Shown here in pieces: positions 9,041-17,181 of a DNA stretch of 48,211 nt (the stretch's first letter is position 1; the number at the start of each line of letters is the position of its first letter). The position numbers and the translations under genes are program-made. Where the stretch lies: the NCBI GenBank assembly GCA_030064795.1, contig JASJEI010000026.1, positions 1 to 48,211 of the forward strand, read 5' to 3'. The stretch is from Pleurocapsa sp. MO_226.B13. GTDB lineage: Bacteria > Cyanobacteriota > Cyanobacteriia > Cyanobacteriales > Xenococcaceae. Below the pieces are notes generated by a model, which did no database searches, was not told the origin of the DNA, and saw nothing but the letters and a program-made list of their open reading frames with translations.

Positions 9041-9523
9041 TTAAATATCTATCTCTGTTTCGCTATTCAAAGGATTAGGTGAATTAGGCAAAGGATAAGA
9101 AGGAACACCGCCACTAGGATCTGAAGGCGAGTTGTCATCGTCTATAGCAAAGCGTTGAAACCTTTTAACCCTAATATTTTCCGATAGCTGTACTATGCTT
9201 AATTTAATCAAATCTTCGATAGTAATGCTGTTATCGCGTAGATAAAATTGGTCATGTAAACTTATCGCTTGTAAACTTTGCTCTAAAGTCACCCGATCGC
9301 CTTTTAACGCTAAATCTTGTCCTATTTGTCGGACAATACGGTCGGGAATATCATCAATTTTAATGTATTGAACTTTCGGACTAGCAACAATTTGCATAGC
9401 AATTTCTTTCGCCAAAGTTTTGAGTTCAGAAGTCTTCGCTGTGATTTTACTCTGGCAGTTTAATTCTACTAATGCTCCAATTTGATTTCCCGTATGTACG
9501 TACGACTCAATTACACCAGGCAT
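9041..9523 (-). CDS. EF-Ts-like protein lacking the N-terminal domain
   Basis: The 160-residue product matches the dimerisation half of elongation factor Ts. VIESYVHTGNQIGALVELNC, then KEIAMQIVASPKVQYI with DIP, and the final strand NIRVKRFQRFAID all follow EF-Ts. The N-terminal UBA domain and the conserved TDVGF-type EF-Tu contact are absent. An in-frame stop lies about 70 bp upstream of the ATG, so the frame cannot extend far enough to supply them. The core NCETDFVAR motif is altered to NCQSKITAK. The C-terminus adds a Pro/Ser/Asp-rich tail. It is unlikely to be the housekeeping tsf gene. It is either a diverged paralog with another role or a decaying duplicate. Confidence 0.7.
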   Translation of the reverse strand: MPGVIESYVHTGNQIGALVELNCQSKITAKTSELKTLAKEIAMQIVASPKVQYIKIDDIPDRIVRQIGQDLALKGDRVTLEQSLQAISLHDQFYLRDNSITIEDLIKLSIVQLSENIRVKRFQRFAIDDDNSPSDPSGGVPSYPLPNSPNPLNSETEIDI

Positions 9524-10089
9524 AGCTACTTCTGACTTCGTAAATATTTTAATTTTAGAAAAATTTTTCCGCCTTCGCTTTTAAAGAAAATAACGATCGA
9601 ACTTTCTTCTCTGAAGTACGCGCATCATTTCTACGCGATCGCCAACCTGATATTTCAATATTTACAAGCGTTATTCGATTTTTACTTGAGCGATGCGATC
9701 GCCTAAAAAAAACACCATCTCCGATTTAGACAGTGTTTTGATTGATTAATTAGGTTGGTGAGGAAAAGATCTAAATTGAAGCAAATTTAATTTCTCTCTT
9801 TATTCTTTTCCTCTGGTAAGGTTTTCAAGCTTCAAAATACAAGTAAAACCACAATTTATCTCTAGCATTTTGTGTTAACAGCCAGATCGTAAATTGTTAC
9901 TAATACCAGTATGAGAGAAAGAGACAATATTTCCATCTTTCCTCTACGTCTTACTGAGATCTATTTACACAATTTTATTTCTGTATATTATATTACGCTT
10001 TTAAATTATTTGTTGTCAAATAAATATTTAATATTGGAATCATTAATCTTGATTATTCATTGAAAGTTTGCGTTGACAAAGTAGTTAGT
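9524..10089. other. Gene-free stretch between EF-Ts-like gene and pcyA
   Basis: This stretch of 566 bp has no convincing gene. It holds a bipartite hairpin near 9708-9740 (ACAC/GTGT and TCT/AGA arms, flanked by A- and T-rich runs), which may be a bidirectional terminator. A distal inverted repeat TTGAAGC / GCTTCAA lies at about 9776-9834. A long AT-rich tract runs up to the pcyA stop codon. A 50-residue frame at 9911-10063 looks spurious. Confidence 0.4.
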
Positions 10090-10845
10090 TCATACTGTCG
10101 ATTGCGAGGAAACGGGGACATCAAATAATACCGTTGTCATATAATTTTCTGCCCATTCCTCGCCAAAGGCTTTTTCTAAAACACGGCGAGTTTTATCGTT
10201 TTGTTGTTGTTTATTACAGTAATATTGTTGTCCTGCTAGATACAATTTTTGTTGTTGAAGAGATACGGGGGCCGATTTTACTGCTTGCTTACAGTGGATA
10301 CGCAGATAGCTAGCAGCAAGATCTAAAAAATCTTGTTCTTCTTGGGAATTGTGTGGACGGATAAATAGACAATATTCGGAGAAAATATCAGCCCAGGGTG
10401 GCAATTCTCTTAATTCGGAAAAATTTACTTTTGCCACAGCAGAAAGAGACTGAATATATTCAGGAGATAAAGTTTTATCGGGACTGGTAGGAGATAAATC
10501 GGCGATCGCAGCACTGATGCCACCTCTACCAGCGACAAGATCGCAACCGAACATGGGCAGAGGATATTCGGGACGGGGAAACATTACGCAGTGGAGAATA
10601 TCTAGATTGTTACCCACCTTAGCTAATTCTAGGTGCATTTTGCGAAACTCGCGAGTTTGATAGCAGCGATTTTCGATCCGTAGTTTTTCTCCTTCTAATT
10701 TACCTTCAACATAACCAAGCCCTTCGGGTAAAGAGTAGGCTGAGAGTTGGAGATATTTTTGCCAATAATTAAGAATTCGTTCGGCAAGTCGATGAATCAA
10801 TGGATGTTGTTCTTGACGCAGAGAAGGTTGAGAAGTTTCTAACAT
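10090..10845 (-). CDS. pcyA: Phycocyanobilin:ferredoxin oxidoreductase
   Basis: PcyA reduces biliverdin IX-alpha to phycocyanobilin with four electrons from ferredoxin, making the chromophore of phycobilisomes and phytochromes. Segments that define the family are present: [43 protein letters not shown] (catalytic His), FGCDLVAG (catalytic Asp), [22 protein letters not shown] and [19 protein letters not shown] place the start at the ATG at 10845. The upstream ATG at 10893 would add 16 poorly conserved hydrophobic residues. The resulting length of about 251 residues fits known PcyA. It is divergent from tatA, about 140 bp away. Confidence 0.96.
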   Translation of the reverse strand: MLETSQPSLRQEQHPLIHRLAERILNYWQKYLQLSAYSLPEGLGYVEGKLEGEKLRIENRCYQTREFRKMHLELAKVGNNLDILHCVMFPRPEYPLPMFGCDLVAGRGGISAAIADLSPTSPDKTLSPEYIQSLSAVAKVNFSELRELPPWADIFSEYCLFIRPHNSQEEQDFLDLAASYLRIHCKQAVKSAPVSLQQQKLYLAGQQYYCNKQQQNDKTRRVLEKAFGEEWAENYMTTVLFDVPVSSQSTV

Positions 10846-10986
10846 TACGGTTATAAAAACGCTTGATCTAGGCAAATAAATATTGATAGCCACAGATGTC
10901 TATAATTTAAACGATATACTGATGACTAACTCGATCGATATATTTAGCTATTAATCGTAATAGATTTTAGTGCAGGAGATTTAATT

Positions 10987-11160
10987 ATGTTTGGTTTAGG
11001 TGTACCCGAAGTCGCGATAATTGCTCTGGTGGCAGTGCTGGTTTTTGGTCCGAAAAAAATTCCTGAAATCGGTAGTGCGTTGGGTAAAACCATCAGGGGC
11101 TTCAAAGAAGAAATGGATAATCCGAGTTTAGATAATGGTCGAGAAAAAGACCAGGAATAA
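10987..11160 (+). CDS. tatA: Twin-arginine translocase subunit TatA/TatE
   Basis: This small gene codes for 57 residues. One N-terminal transmembrane helix (VPEVAIIALVAVLVFGP) is followed by the diagnostic FGPKKIPEIG hinge and an amphipathic helix (SALGKTIRGFKEEM), then a short charged tail. TatA forms the pore-like assembly that carries folded proteins across the thylakoid or plasma membrane. A good Shine-Dalgarno (AGGAGA) sits 7 bases before the ATG. It stands alone between divergent pcyA and the convergent response regulator gene, with no tatC nearby. Confidence 0.93.
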   Translation: MFGLGVPEVAIIALVAVLVFGPKKIPEIGSALGKTIRGFKEEMDNPSLDNGREKDQE

Positions 11161-11172
11161 ACAATCGCTCCT

Positions 11173-12180
11173 TTAGTTACTACCAAATAAGTGGTAGCTA
11201 TTTTTCCCCTGTTTTTGAGCTTGAAGCGCAGCAGCCTTGGCATCTCGTAAAATATAAGCGGGTTGTTGGTATTTTTTTGTACCTAAAACGATACCAATAC
11301 TGGTATTGACTTCTATCTGCTGTCGAGTAATAGTTAGAGGTGCAGCAAACTGCTCGTGAATTTGTTGCGCAATGTAGGTGGCGCGATGAATATTTTGCAT
11401 TTCTGGTAATAAGGCAACAAACTTATTATTACCAACGCGAGCTAGGGTATCTACTTCCCGAAGAGAAGACAAAATTCTGTTGACGATCGCCATGATTAGC
11501 TTGTGTTCTGTAATGTTACTTCCAGATTGACTCAAATCACTCCAAGCACAATTGAGAAACAAAATGACAAAGCCATAATTGGAGTCTTTTTTGGTGCGGA
11601 CTAGAGCTTGCTCTAGGTGTTTAGAGAGTAAAATTCGATTGGGCAAATCTGTCAGGCGATCGTAGAAGGTTTCGTGAAGAACTTTTTTAGTTTGCTCAAG
11701 CTCATTGAGTTTCTGGTTAAGAAATTTGGTGCGTTCTTTTATTTTCTCTTCTAACTCGGCATTTAGTTTGCGGACTTCGGCTTGTGCGGTCTGAATATCT
11801 AATTGATTTTTAACGCGAGCTAGAACTTCTTCAATTTGAAAAGGTTTAGCAATATAGTCTACTCCACCAGAGGCAAAAGCCTTGACTTTATCTTTAGAGT
11901 CATTGGAAGCGGTAAGAAAAATAATTGGAATCTGACAAGTAAGATTATCTGCTTTAAGCTGCTGACAAACTTCGTAGCCATTCATTTCTGGCATATTAAT
12001 ATCTAACAAGATCAGACTCGGTGGCATAGTTTTTACTGCCGTCAAAGCGGTCTTACCACTTTTAACCGCCCTAACTTCATAACCATTGCTAGTCAAGGTT
12101 TCAGATAAAACTTTTAAATTAGCTAAAGTATCATCGACGATTAAAATGTCTTGGAACACTTTGCTATGGTTATTTGACAT
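11173..12180 (-). CDS. Response regulator with degenerate GGDEF domain
   Basis: A receiver domain occupies about residues 10-125 from the ATG at 12180 (ILIVDD acidic pair, phosphoacceptor D in LLDINMPEMNGYE, K in YIAKPF). A coiled-coil linker (about 130-170) and a GGDEF-like domain (about 170-335) follow. The active-site motif reads VGNNKF where an active diguanylate cyclase has GGDEF, and no RxxD inhibitory site is seen. Cyclic-di-GMP synthesis is therefore not expected. The domain may work as a dimerisation or GTP/c-di-GMP-sensing module. The start at 12219 is possible but adds a tail that precedes the receiver fold. No histidine kinase is adjacent. Confidence 0.88.
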   Translation of the reverse strand: MSNNHSKVFQDILIVDDTLANLKVLSETLTSNGYEVRAVKSGKTALTAVKTMPPSLILLDINMPEMNGYEVCQQLKADNLTCQIPIIFLTASNDSKDKVKAFASGGVDYIAKPFQIEEVLARVKNQLDIQTAQAEVRKLNAELEEKIKERTKFLNQKLNELEQTKKVLHETFYDRLTDLPNRILLSKHLEQALVRTKKDSNYGFVILFLNCAWSDLSQSGSNITEHKLIMAIVNRILSSLREVDTLARVGNNKFVALLPEMQNIHRATYIAQQIHEQFAAPLTITRQQIEVNTSIGIVLGTKKYQQPAYILRDAKAAALQAQKQGKNSYHLFGSN

Positions 12181-12449
12181 TAGATCTTGAAATTGATTGA
12201 TAAACAAACGGGGGAGCAACTATTAATATCAAAACCTAAAAAAAATCGATCGTCACTGTTAAATATGCCGATATTTGATGGATCGAGAATTACCATCTCA
12301 ACCTGCTGAGTGAATATAAGCCAAGGGCAAACTTTTACCGCTGACTCTCTCCACAACATAAGAACGGCTGATAATCTAAGCAAATTATCCGACCTTAGCT
12401 AAAATAAATATACTTAATACATCTAAACATTTAAAAAAGTATATTTACA

Positions 12450-13166
12450 ATGCCCCAAACTGCTTTAAATCTAATTGCTGTAGGAATCTTCTTGATGACT
12501 ATGACCTCTCTGTTAGGGCCTATCTTTAATATTTCTCCTGTTGTTCCTGCTGCTATTACCTTTGGTATCTTGAGCTTAGCGACCGCAGATACTTTGAGTT
12601 GGAACAGTAGAGGTGTTTCGTTGCTGCTAGACTTATTTGCTTCTGACGAACAACGCCAGCGCATTATTAACCATGAAGCGGGACATTTTTTGACGGCATA
12701 TTTTTTAGGCATTCCAGTTACGGGTTACACCTTAAGCACCTGGGAAACGATTAAACAAGGACGTTTGGGTAATGGTGGGGTTAGCTTTGAAACCCAAACC
12801 TTAACCAACCAACCTGGTAATCTAAGAGAAATGCGTTTGACCTTAGACCGCTTTTGTACTGTTTGGATGGCAGGAGTGGCAGCCGAAAAAATTGTCTATG
12901 GTAACGCTCAAGGTGGTGCAGAAGATCGAGAACAGCTAAAACAGGCTCTAGCAATTGTCGGTGTACCTGAAGTGGGTTATGCCCAAAAAGAACGCTGGGC
13001 CCAGTTACAGGCAACGAATCTATTGAAGAGACATCCACAGTCTTACGAAGCACTGGTAGAGGCAATGAAGCAAAGAGCTTCAGTAGAAGAATGTTATGCC
13101 GTTATCCAACAGCATTGTGTTGCCGATAGCGAGCAGTTAACAGCTAATCAAAGTCGGGTTGTCTAA
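12450..13166 (+). CDS. M41-like membrane zinc protease without AAA domain
   Basis: The 238-residue protein has two N-terminal hydrophobic segments (about 5-25 and 30-47) and then a peptidase M41-like domain with HEAGH at 75-79, which matches the HExxH zinc site of FtsH. The AAA ATPase module that precedes this domain in FtsH is absent. Cyanobacteria carry such stand-alone FtsH-protease-like proteins, often annotated as ATP-dependent Zn proteases despite lacking the ATPase. VAAEKIVYGNAQGGAEDREQL matches the second conserved FtsH block, where the Asp completes zinc binding. Its 3' end overlaps the convergent creatininase gene by 23 bp. Confidence 0.85.
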   Translation: MPQTALNLIAVGIFLMTMTSLLGPIFNISPVVPAAITFGILSLATADTLSWNSRGVSLLLDLFASDEQRQRIINHEAGHFLTAYFLGIPVTGYTLSTWETIKQGRLGNGGVSFETQTLTNQPGNLREMRLTLDRFCTVWMAGVAAEKIVYGNAQGGAEDREQLKQALAIVGVPEVGYAQKERWAQLQATNLLKRHPQSYEALVEAMKQRASVEECYAVIQQHCVADSEQLTANQSRVV

Positions 13167-13950
13167 AGCGATAAATATCTTTGATTACTCGTACCCAACC
13201 AGCAGCAACGGACTGCAAAATGCGATCGCCTTTTTCTTTGGTAGCAACGGTAGCATCTCCCATAACTCCGCTTTGACTCAATTCCTTAGTCAGCCAAGCA
13301 AAGGGCAACTTGCCTTCCATATCTAACAAACTATTTTCTGGTAAGTTATGAGGATACTCTCTTACCGCCTGCTCCATTTTGACCTGTTCTGGCAACAAAG
13401 AGAGCATAATACTCGTTTCTGCATCTCCTGCATGGATGCCATATTCTTGCTCTTGCGCCGTAAGTAGCTCGCCGACAATATGAGGAACGCGCCAGGTAAA
13501 TAAAGGGAATACGGCAAAATCTGGATGTTCTTGATGGAGATCTCTAGCAGCTATTTCCATAATCTGTGGTTGTCCGCCGTGAGAGTTCATCAAGACTAGT
13601 TTGCGAAAACCAGAGGCATAGATACTGGCAGCCATTTCTTTAATCACCGCTAAAAGAGTAGTTGCACTGAGGCTAACCGTACCAGGAAAACCCCAATGTT
13701 CGTTGGACTTACCATAATAAAGACAGGGGAGGGCATAAGCAGGAATATTCGGCTCTAGTTGTGTTAAAGCTTTGCCCAGTACTCCTAAGCTAATGGCAGA
13801 ATCGACTGCCAGAGGTAAATGGGGACCGTGTTGCTCGATCGCTCCAATTGGTTGAACGATCACTACATTCTCTTTATTGGGCATTTGCTCTATTTCTTTC
13901 CAGGTTAAATAGGAAAAATAGCGTTGTGGAGGAATAAAGCCGTGCATCAT
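13144..13950 (-). CDS. Creatininase family amidohydrolase
   Basis: The protein of about 268 residues has the metal-binding motifs of the creatininase / MftE family: PIGAIEQHGPHLPLAVDS near 35-55, MNSHGGQ near 120, and GDAETS near 175. In this family E, H and D residues of these motifs bind two metals that hydrolyse a cyclic amide or related C-N bond. Creatinine itself is an unlikely substrate in cyanobacteria and the true one is unknown. I favour the tandem ATG at 13950 over the TTG at 13965. Its 3' end overlaps the M41-like gene on the opposite strand. Confidence 0.85.
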   Translation of the reverse strand: MMHGFIPPQRYFSYLTWKEIEQMPNKENVVIVQPIGAIEQHGPHLPLAVDSAISLGVLGKALTQLEPNIPAYALPCLYYGKSNEHWGFPGTVSLSATTLLAVIKEMAASIYASGFRKLVLMNSHGGQPQIMEIAARDLHQEHPDFAVFPLFTWRVPHIVGELLTAQEQEYGIHAGDAETSIMLSLLPEQVKMEQAVREYPHNLPENSLLDMEGKLPFAWLTKELSQSGVMGDATVATKEKGDRILQSVAAGWVRVIKDIYRFRQPDFD

Positions 13951-14077
13951 AAGGTGTTTTCCCAATTTGAAACGATCTATCTGATTTATTCTTAGCTTCT
14001 TGAAATCTTCATTTACGAAAATTCAATTAGTAGTACCCTAACTAAAAATTTCTGATAGTATTTGCATTAGTCCTTTT

Positions 14078-14099
14078 ATATTATCGATATATTATCGAT
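14078..14099 (+). promoter_or_regulatory. Tandem 11-bp ATATTATCGAT repeat, operator-like
   Basis: Two perfect copies of ATATTATCGAT follow head to tail. Each carries an ATCGAT palindrome, and their centres are 11 bp apart, so both face the same side of the helix. The array ends 9 bp before the ATG of the next gene. That position suits repressor binding, but no regulator is known. Confidence 0.35.
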
Positions 14100-14108
14100 A
14101 CCTAAAAA

Positions 14109-14432
14109 ATGGGTTTAAAAATAGTCAAGAATTTTGACGCGAGATTTACTCTTGATTCCGAAGCGCATCAGATTTTACACAGCTTATTGACTAATAAGAC
14201 TTTTACCGACCAAATAAGCCAAAGATTACACGAAAAGGAAATTAGATTTACTGACTTATTGTTTCAACCAGTGCCTTATAGTCAGCATACTCCTAAAGGA
14301 ATGCCTCGCGAATTCGAGCAATATCATAACAGTGAAGAATACATTATTATTAACGTGCCACCAAACTTTATGTTTCAGGCAAAGATTTTTCAACCCAGTC
14401 GTCTGTGTGCCATCTATCGTAAGGTTCATTAA
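14109..14432 (+). CDS. Hypothetical protein, 107 residues
   Basis: I do not recognise this family. It is a soluble, mixed alpha/beta-looking protein with no membrane segment, signal peptide or cysteine motif. Its second half contains a run of aromatic residues and prolines (LLFQPVPYSQHTPKGMPREFEQYH) and ends in a hydrophobic strand (EYIIINVPPNFMFQAKIF). No clear Shine-Dalgarno precedes the ATG. The tandem ATCGAT repeat sits directly upstream. The frame is clean and codon use resembles its neighbours, so it is probably a real gene. Confidence 0.6.
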   Translation: MGLKIVKNFDARFTLDSEAHQILHSLLTNKTFTDQISQRLHEKEIRFTDLLFQPVPYSQHTPKGMPREFEQYHNSEEYIIINVPPNFMFQAKIFQPSRLCAIYRKVH

Positions 14433-14542
14433 GTTTTATTAATTTAAGGATTAAACTGCTAAAAGTAACTATTAGCCTGGGTTTGGCTCTCAGCACTAGC
14501 CAGTCAGAGTTAAGCCAAATAATTGAATATTAAATAATAATT

Positions 14543-15082
14543 ATGACTACCCAAGCCGAAACACCATCTCTTTCCAGTCTGGAATACCTGGCGTATCTGG
14601 ATGAAGACGGGTGCATTAATGAAGATCTACAGGGCAAAATCGGTGTATACGCCATTTTCGATCGCGAAGGAGAAATGCAGTATGTGGGTTATTCTCGCGA
14701 TGTTTATCTAAGTTTGAAACAACATCTAGTTCGTCAACCACAAAATTGCTACGGGGTAAAAGTCAAGACGATCGCTCGTCCCAGTCGGAAAATCTTAGAA
14801 GATATTGCTTCGGCTTGGATCGCCGAAAATGGTAAAACTCCGGCAGGAAATGATACTGCTAAATCCGTTTGGACTGAACCAATTGATACTACTTCTGCTA
14901 TGACAGAGGAAGAAAAGGCACAATATAAACAAAGTGACGAATTAGAGCAAATTAAAATACAAAAACAAGTAGCTAGAAGAGTCGAAGCTGATATTCAACA
15001 GCAACTAAGCGATCGCGGAGTTAGAATGAATATTCGTTTTAATCCTAAACTAAAAGAGAAAGGTTTATTAGACTTGAAGTAA
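14543..15082 (+). CDS. GIY-YIG nuclease family protein
   Basis: The 179-residue protein has an early GIY-YIG-like core: GVYAIFDREGEMQYVGYSRDV (about 33-53) gives the GVY and YVG strands and an Arg on the next helix. The C-terminal half is highly charged, with a predicted helix (EEEKAQYKQSDELEQIKIQKQVARRVEADIQQQ). Related proteins occur across cyanobacteria and in plastids. Whether it cuts DNA is unknown, and it lacks an evident endonuclease C-terminal DNA-binding module. It sits 117 bp upstream of a kinase gene in the same direction. Confidence 0.75.
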   Translation: MTTQAETPSLSSLEYLAYLDEDGCINEDLQGKIGVYAIFDREGEMQYVGYSRDVYLSLKQHLVRQPQNCYGVKVKTIARPSRKILEDIASAWIAENGKTPAGNDTAKSVWTEPIDTTSAMTEEEKAQYKQSDELEQIKIQKQVARRVEADIQQQLSDRGVRMNIRFNPKLKEKGLLDLK

Positions 15083-15198
15083 GCAAATCTATGACGATAA
15101 TCTTTTGATTATTTTAAAATAGGCTTGTTTGTTTGACTATTAACTGAGTTGTGTCGATCTTGATAACCATTCTTTAGACATATCTTTAGACATAAAGT

Positions 15199-16980
15199 AT
15201 GAAAGCTGCACTGCTAAACAACCGCTATCGCATTCTCAAAACTCTAGGTAGAGGGGGATTCGGAGAAACCTATCTTACCGAAGATACTCATATGCCTTCA
15301 GGGCGAAAATGTGTCCTCAAGCAGCTAAAACCAATGGTCAAAGATCCGAAAACTCCTTTGTGGATGAAGGAGAGGTTTCAGCGGGAAGCAGCGATTCTAG
15401 AAGAGTTGGGAGAAGGTAATGCCCAGATTCCACGGCTTTATGCTTATTTTTCTGAAGATGATAAATTTTATTTAGTGCAAGAGTGGATCGAAGGACTGAC
15501 TTTAGACCAATATTGGCAGCAAGAAGGTAATTTACACCGCGATGAAGTTAGACAGATCTTGTTGCAACTGTTACCAGTTCTCGATTATGTCCATAGTCGT
15601 CGCATTATACATCGAGATATTAAGCCCGATAACATTATTTTGCGTCAGGGCGATAACCTACCTTTTTTGATTGATTTTGGAGCAGTTAAAGAGGCGATCG
15701 CCACGGAAGTCAACCAGAAAACCAGTAGTAGCTTTTCGGCCTCAATTGGCACTCCTGGTTATATGTCCTCAGAACAAGCAGCGGGTCGTCCTATTTATTC
15801 TAGCGATCTTTATAGCTTGGGACTAACCGCAATTTTCTTATTAACAGGAAAACATCCCCACGACTTAGAAACCGATCCCCGCAATGGAGAAATAATCTGG
15901 GTAGAACACGCCAATAATCTCGATCCAGAATTAATCGAGGTAATCGATCGAGCAATTCGGTTTCATCCCCGCGATCGCTTTAGTTCCGCCAGAGAAATGT
16001 TCGATGCTCTAAAAAATAGTTTATATAACACTCAAACCAACAATTCTAGACCAGTAACTCTCAATATCGCACCAGGAGAAAATTGGGGGCAAGAGAGATA
16101 CACTGCTGCAACTGGTGGGGATAAGACCCAAGCCTTCGAGCAAAAACGCCATAAAAAGCCGAAAAAACGTGGTTTACTGGCTAGTTTGGCTTTATTTTTA
16201 CTGATTGCAATTGGGGTAGGAGCGGGTACTTTTGCAGCGGGTTTTGCTGTGGTTTCCAATCTGTTGCGATCGCCAGAGACTCCTTCTCAACCAGCAGAAA
16301 ACTCCCCAGTCACTCGTCAGCCAGATATATTTGTAACTCCAGAAGAGCGAGAGAATTTAGAAGCAGAAGCAGAGGAAAAAGAACCAGAAGAGCTAGAAGA
16401 GTCAAATACGAACAATAGAGACAAACTCAAAAAAATTCTGACAGATGCTCGCAAAAAACGCCAAAACTCTGCCTCAGAATCAGATCTCAAACTGAACAAG
16501 CCAGAGAAAACAGCAGAAAATGAAGACAAACCGCCCAAAAATCTGGCAAAAATTGACATCGAATCAGTACCAGAAATTAATATACCAATTTTGACTACGG
16601 GAACATCTGAAAGTCAGTTAGTCAGTACCCTGGGAGAACCAAACTCAGAAAGGAAAGGCTGGCGACCCAACAGTCGAGTTTTAGTTTACTATGATGTAGT
16701 CCCCGATCGGGTTAATCTGAGCTACCAATCAGACAATACAGGTAAAATTCGTCAAACAGATGTAGCTTTGAATTCATCAGTTAGCCTCGGAGCAATGCAG
16801 CAAACTTTGGCAAAAATGCTAGGGGGAGATGCTCCAGTAGCAGTTAAACAGAAATTGCGAAGTGTTTACAATCGTCAAACTAACTTTAGTTTTTTTAAAG
16901 TTAACGATTTAGAAGGAAAAGTACAGCGCGACTCCAAAGATCGCATCAATATCTCGGTTTGGGAGCGAGGGTTTCAGTAG
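15199..16980 (+). CDS. Membrane-anchored Ser/Thr protein kinase
   Basis: A 593-residue Hanks-type kinase. The kinase domain spans about 10-275 (LGRGGFGET loop, VLKQLK lysine, HRDIKPDN catalytic loop, DFGAVKE, GTPGYMSSEQ activation segment). A basic stretch (RHKKPKKRG) precedes one transmembrane helix at about 328-350. A long acidic, Glu/Asn-rich linker (about 375-450) follows. A C-terminal extracytoplasmic domain (about 460-593) starts ILTTGTSESQLVSTLGEPNSERKGW. That last part resembles the SmpA/OmlA-like sensor ends of other cyanobacterial kinases (G..E..V...LG.P). By inference it reports envelope or lumen state to cytoplasmic targets. Heptamer repeats follow the stop codon directly. Confidence 0.9.
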   Translation: MKAALLNNRYRILKTLGRGGFGETYLTEDTHMPSGRKCVLKQLKPMVKDPKTPLWMKERFQREAAILEELGEGNAQIPRLYAYFSEDDKFYLVQEWIEGLTLDQYWQQEGNLHRDEVRQILLQLLPVLDYVHSRRIIHRDIKPDNIILRQGDNLPFLIDFGAVKEAIATEVNQKTSSSFSASIGTPGYMSSEQAAGRPIYSSDLYSLGLTAIFLLTGKHPHDLETDPRNGEIIWVEHANNLDPELIEVIDRAIRFHPRDRFSSAREMFDALKNSLYNTQTNNSRPVTLNIAPGENWGQERYTAATGGDKTQAFEQKRHKKPKKRGLLASLALFLLIAIGVGAGTFAAGFAVVSNLLRSPETPSQPAENSPVTRQPDIFVTPEERENLEAEAEEKEPEELEESNTNNRDKLKKILTDARKKRQNSASESDLKLNKPEKTAENEDKPPKNLAKIDIESVPEINIPILTTGTSESQLVSTLGEPNSERKGWRPNSRVLVYYDVVPDRVNLSYQSDNTGKIRQTDVALNSSVSLGAMQQTLAKMLGGDAPVAVKQKLRSVYNRQTNFSFFKVNDLEGKVQRDSKDRINISVWERGFQ

Positions 16981-16985
16981 TAGTT

Positions 16986-17063
16986 AGTTCGGAGTTCGGA
17001 GTTCGGAGTTCGGAGTCAGTCAACAGTTATCAGTTATCAGTGGTTAGTTAGTAGTTAGTAGTT
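16986..17063 (+). repeat. Heptamer tandem repeats (STRR-like)
   Basis: Four copies of AGTTCGG (16986-17013) are followed by two CAGTTAT units, CAGTGGT, and then TAGTTAG-type units. Heptameric short tandem repeats of this kind are well known between cyanobacterial genes. They are not coding and lie between the kinase stop and nagA. Confidence 0.85.
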
Positions 17064-17095
17064 GGGAGTTATTAGTCTTTGTCTCCCCTGCTTCC

Positions 17096-17142
17096 TTATG
17101 CGAAGCCCTAAAGGACTCGCTGCGCATCGCGGTATCCTTTAG
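17096..17142 (+). repeat. 47-bp palindromic repeat, intergenic copy
   Basis: All 47 bases are identical to 44354-44400, which lies inside the helicase gene. It contains the inverted pair CTAAAGGA (17108-17115) / TCCTTTAG (17135-17142), with a GC-rich centre that can fold further. It looks like a short mobile palindromic element next to heptamer repeats. Confidence 0.85.
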
Positions 17143-17181
17143 AGCCGCTCCCTTGCACCCCTGCATTTAAGGTATTTCAGA

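Noticed and set aside
9911..10063. 50-residue plus-strand frame in the gap before pcyA
   Set aside because: AT-driven composition (I, L, Y, N), no ribosome-binding site and no recognisable motif.
10987..11160. Minus-strand 99-residue frame covering tatA
   Set aside because: The plus strand carries a perfect TatA sequence with a good ribosome-binding site.
12180..12383. 67-residue minus-strand frame upstream of the response regulator
   Set aside because: Overlaps the regulator start region and looks random; better read as its promoter region.
16986..17063. Possible CRISPR array from short tandem repeats
   Set aside because: The units are 7 bp and contiguous, with no spacers and no cas genes.
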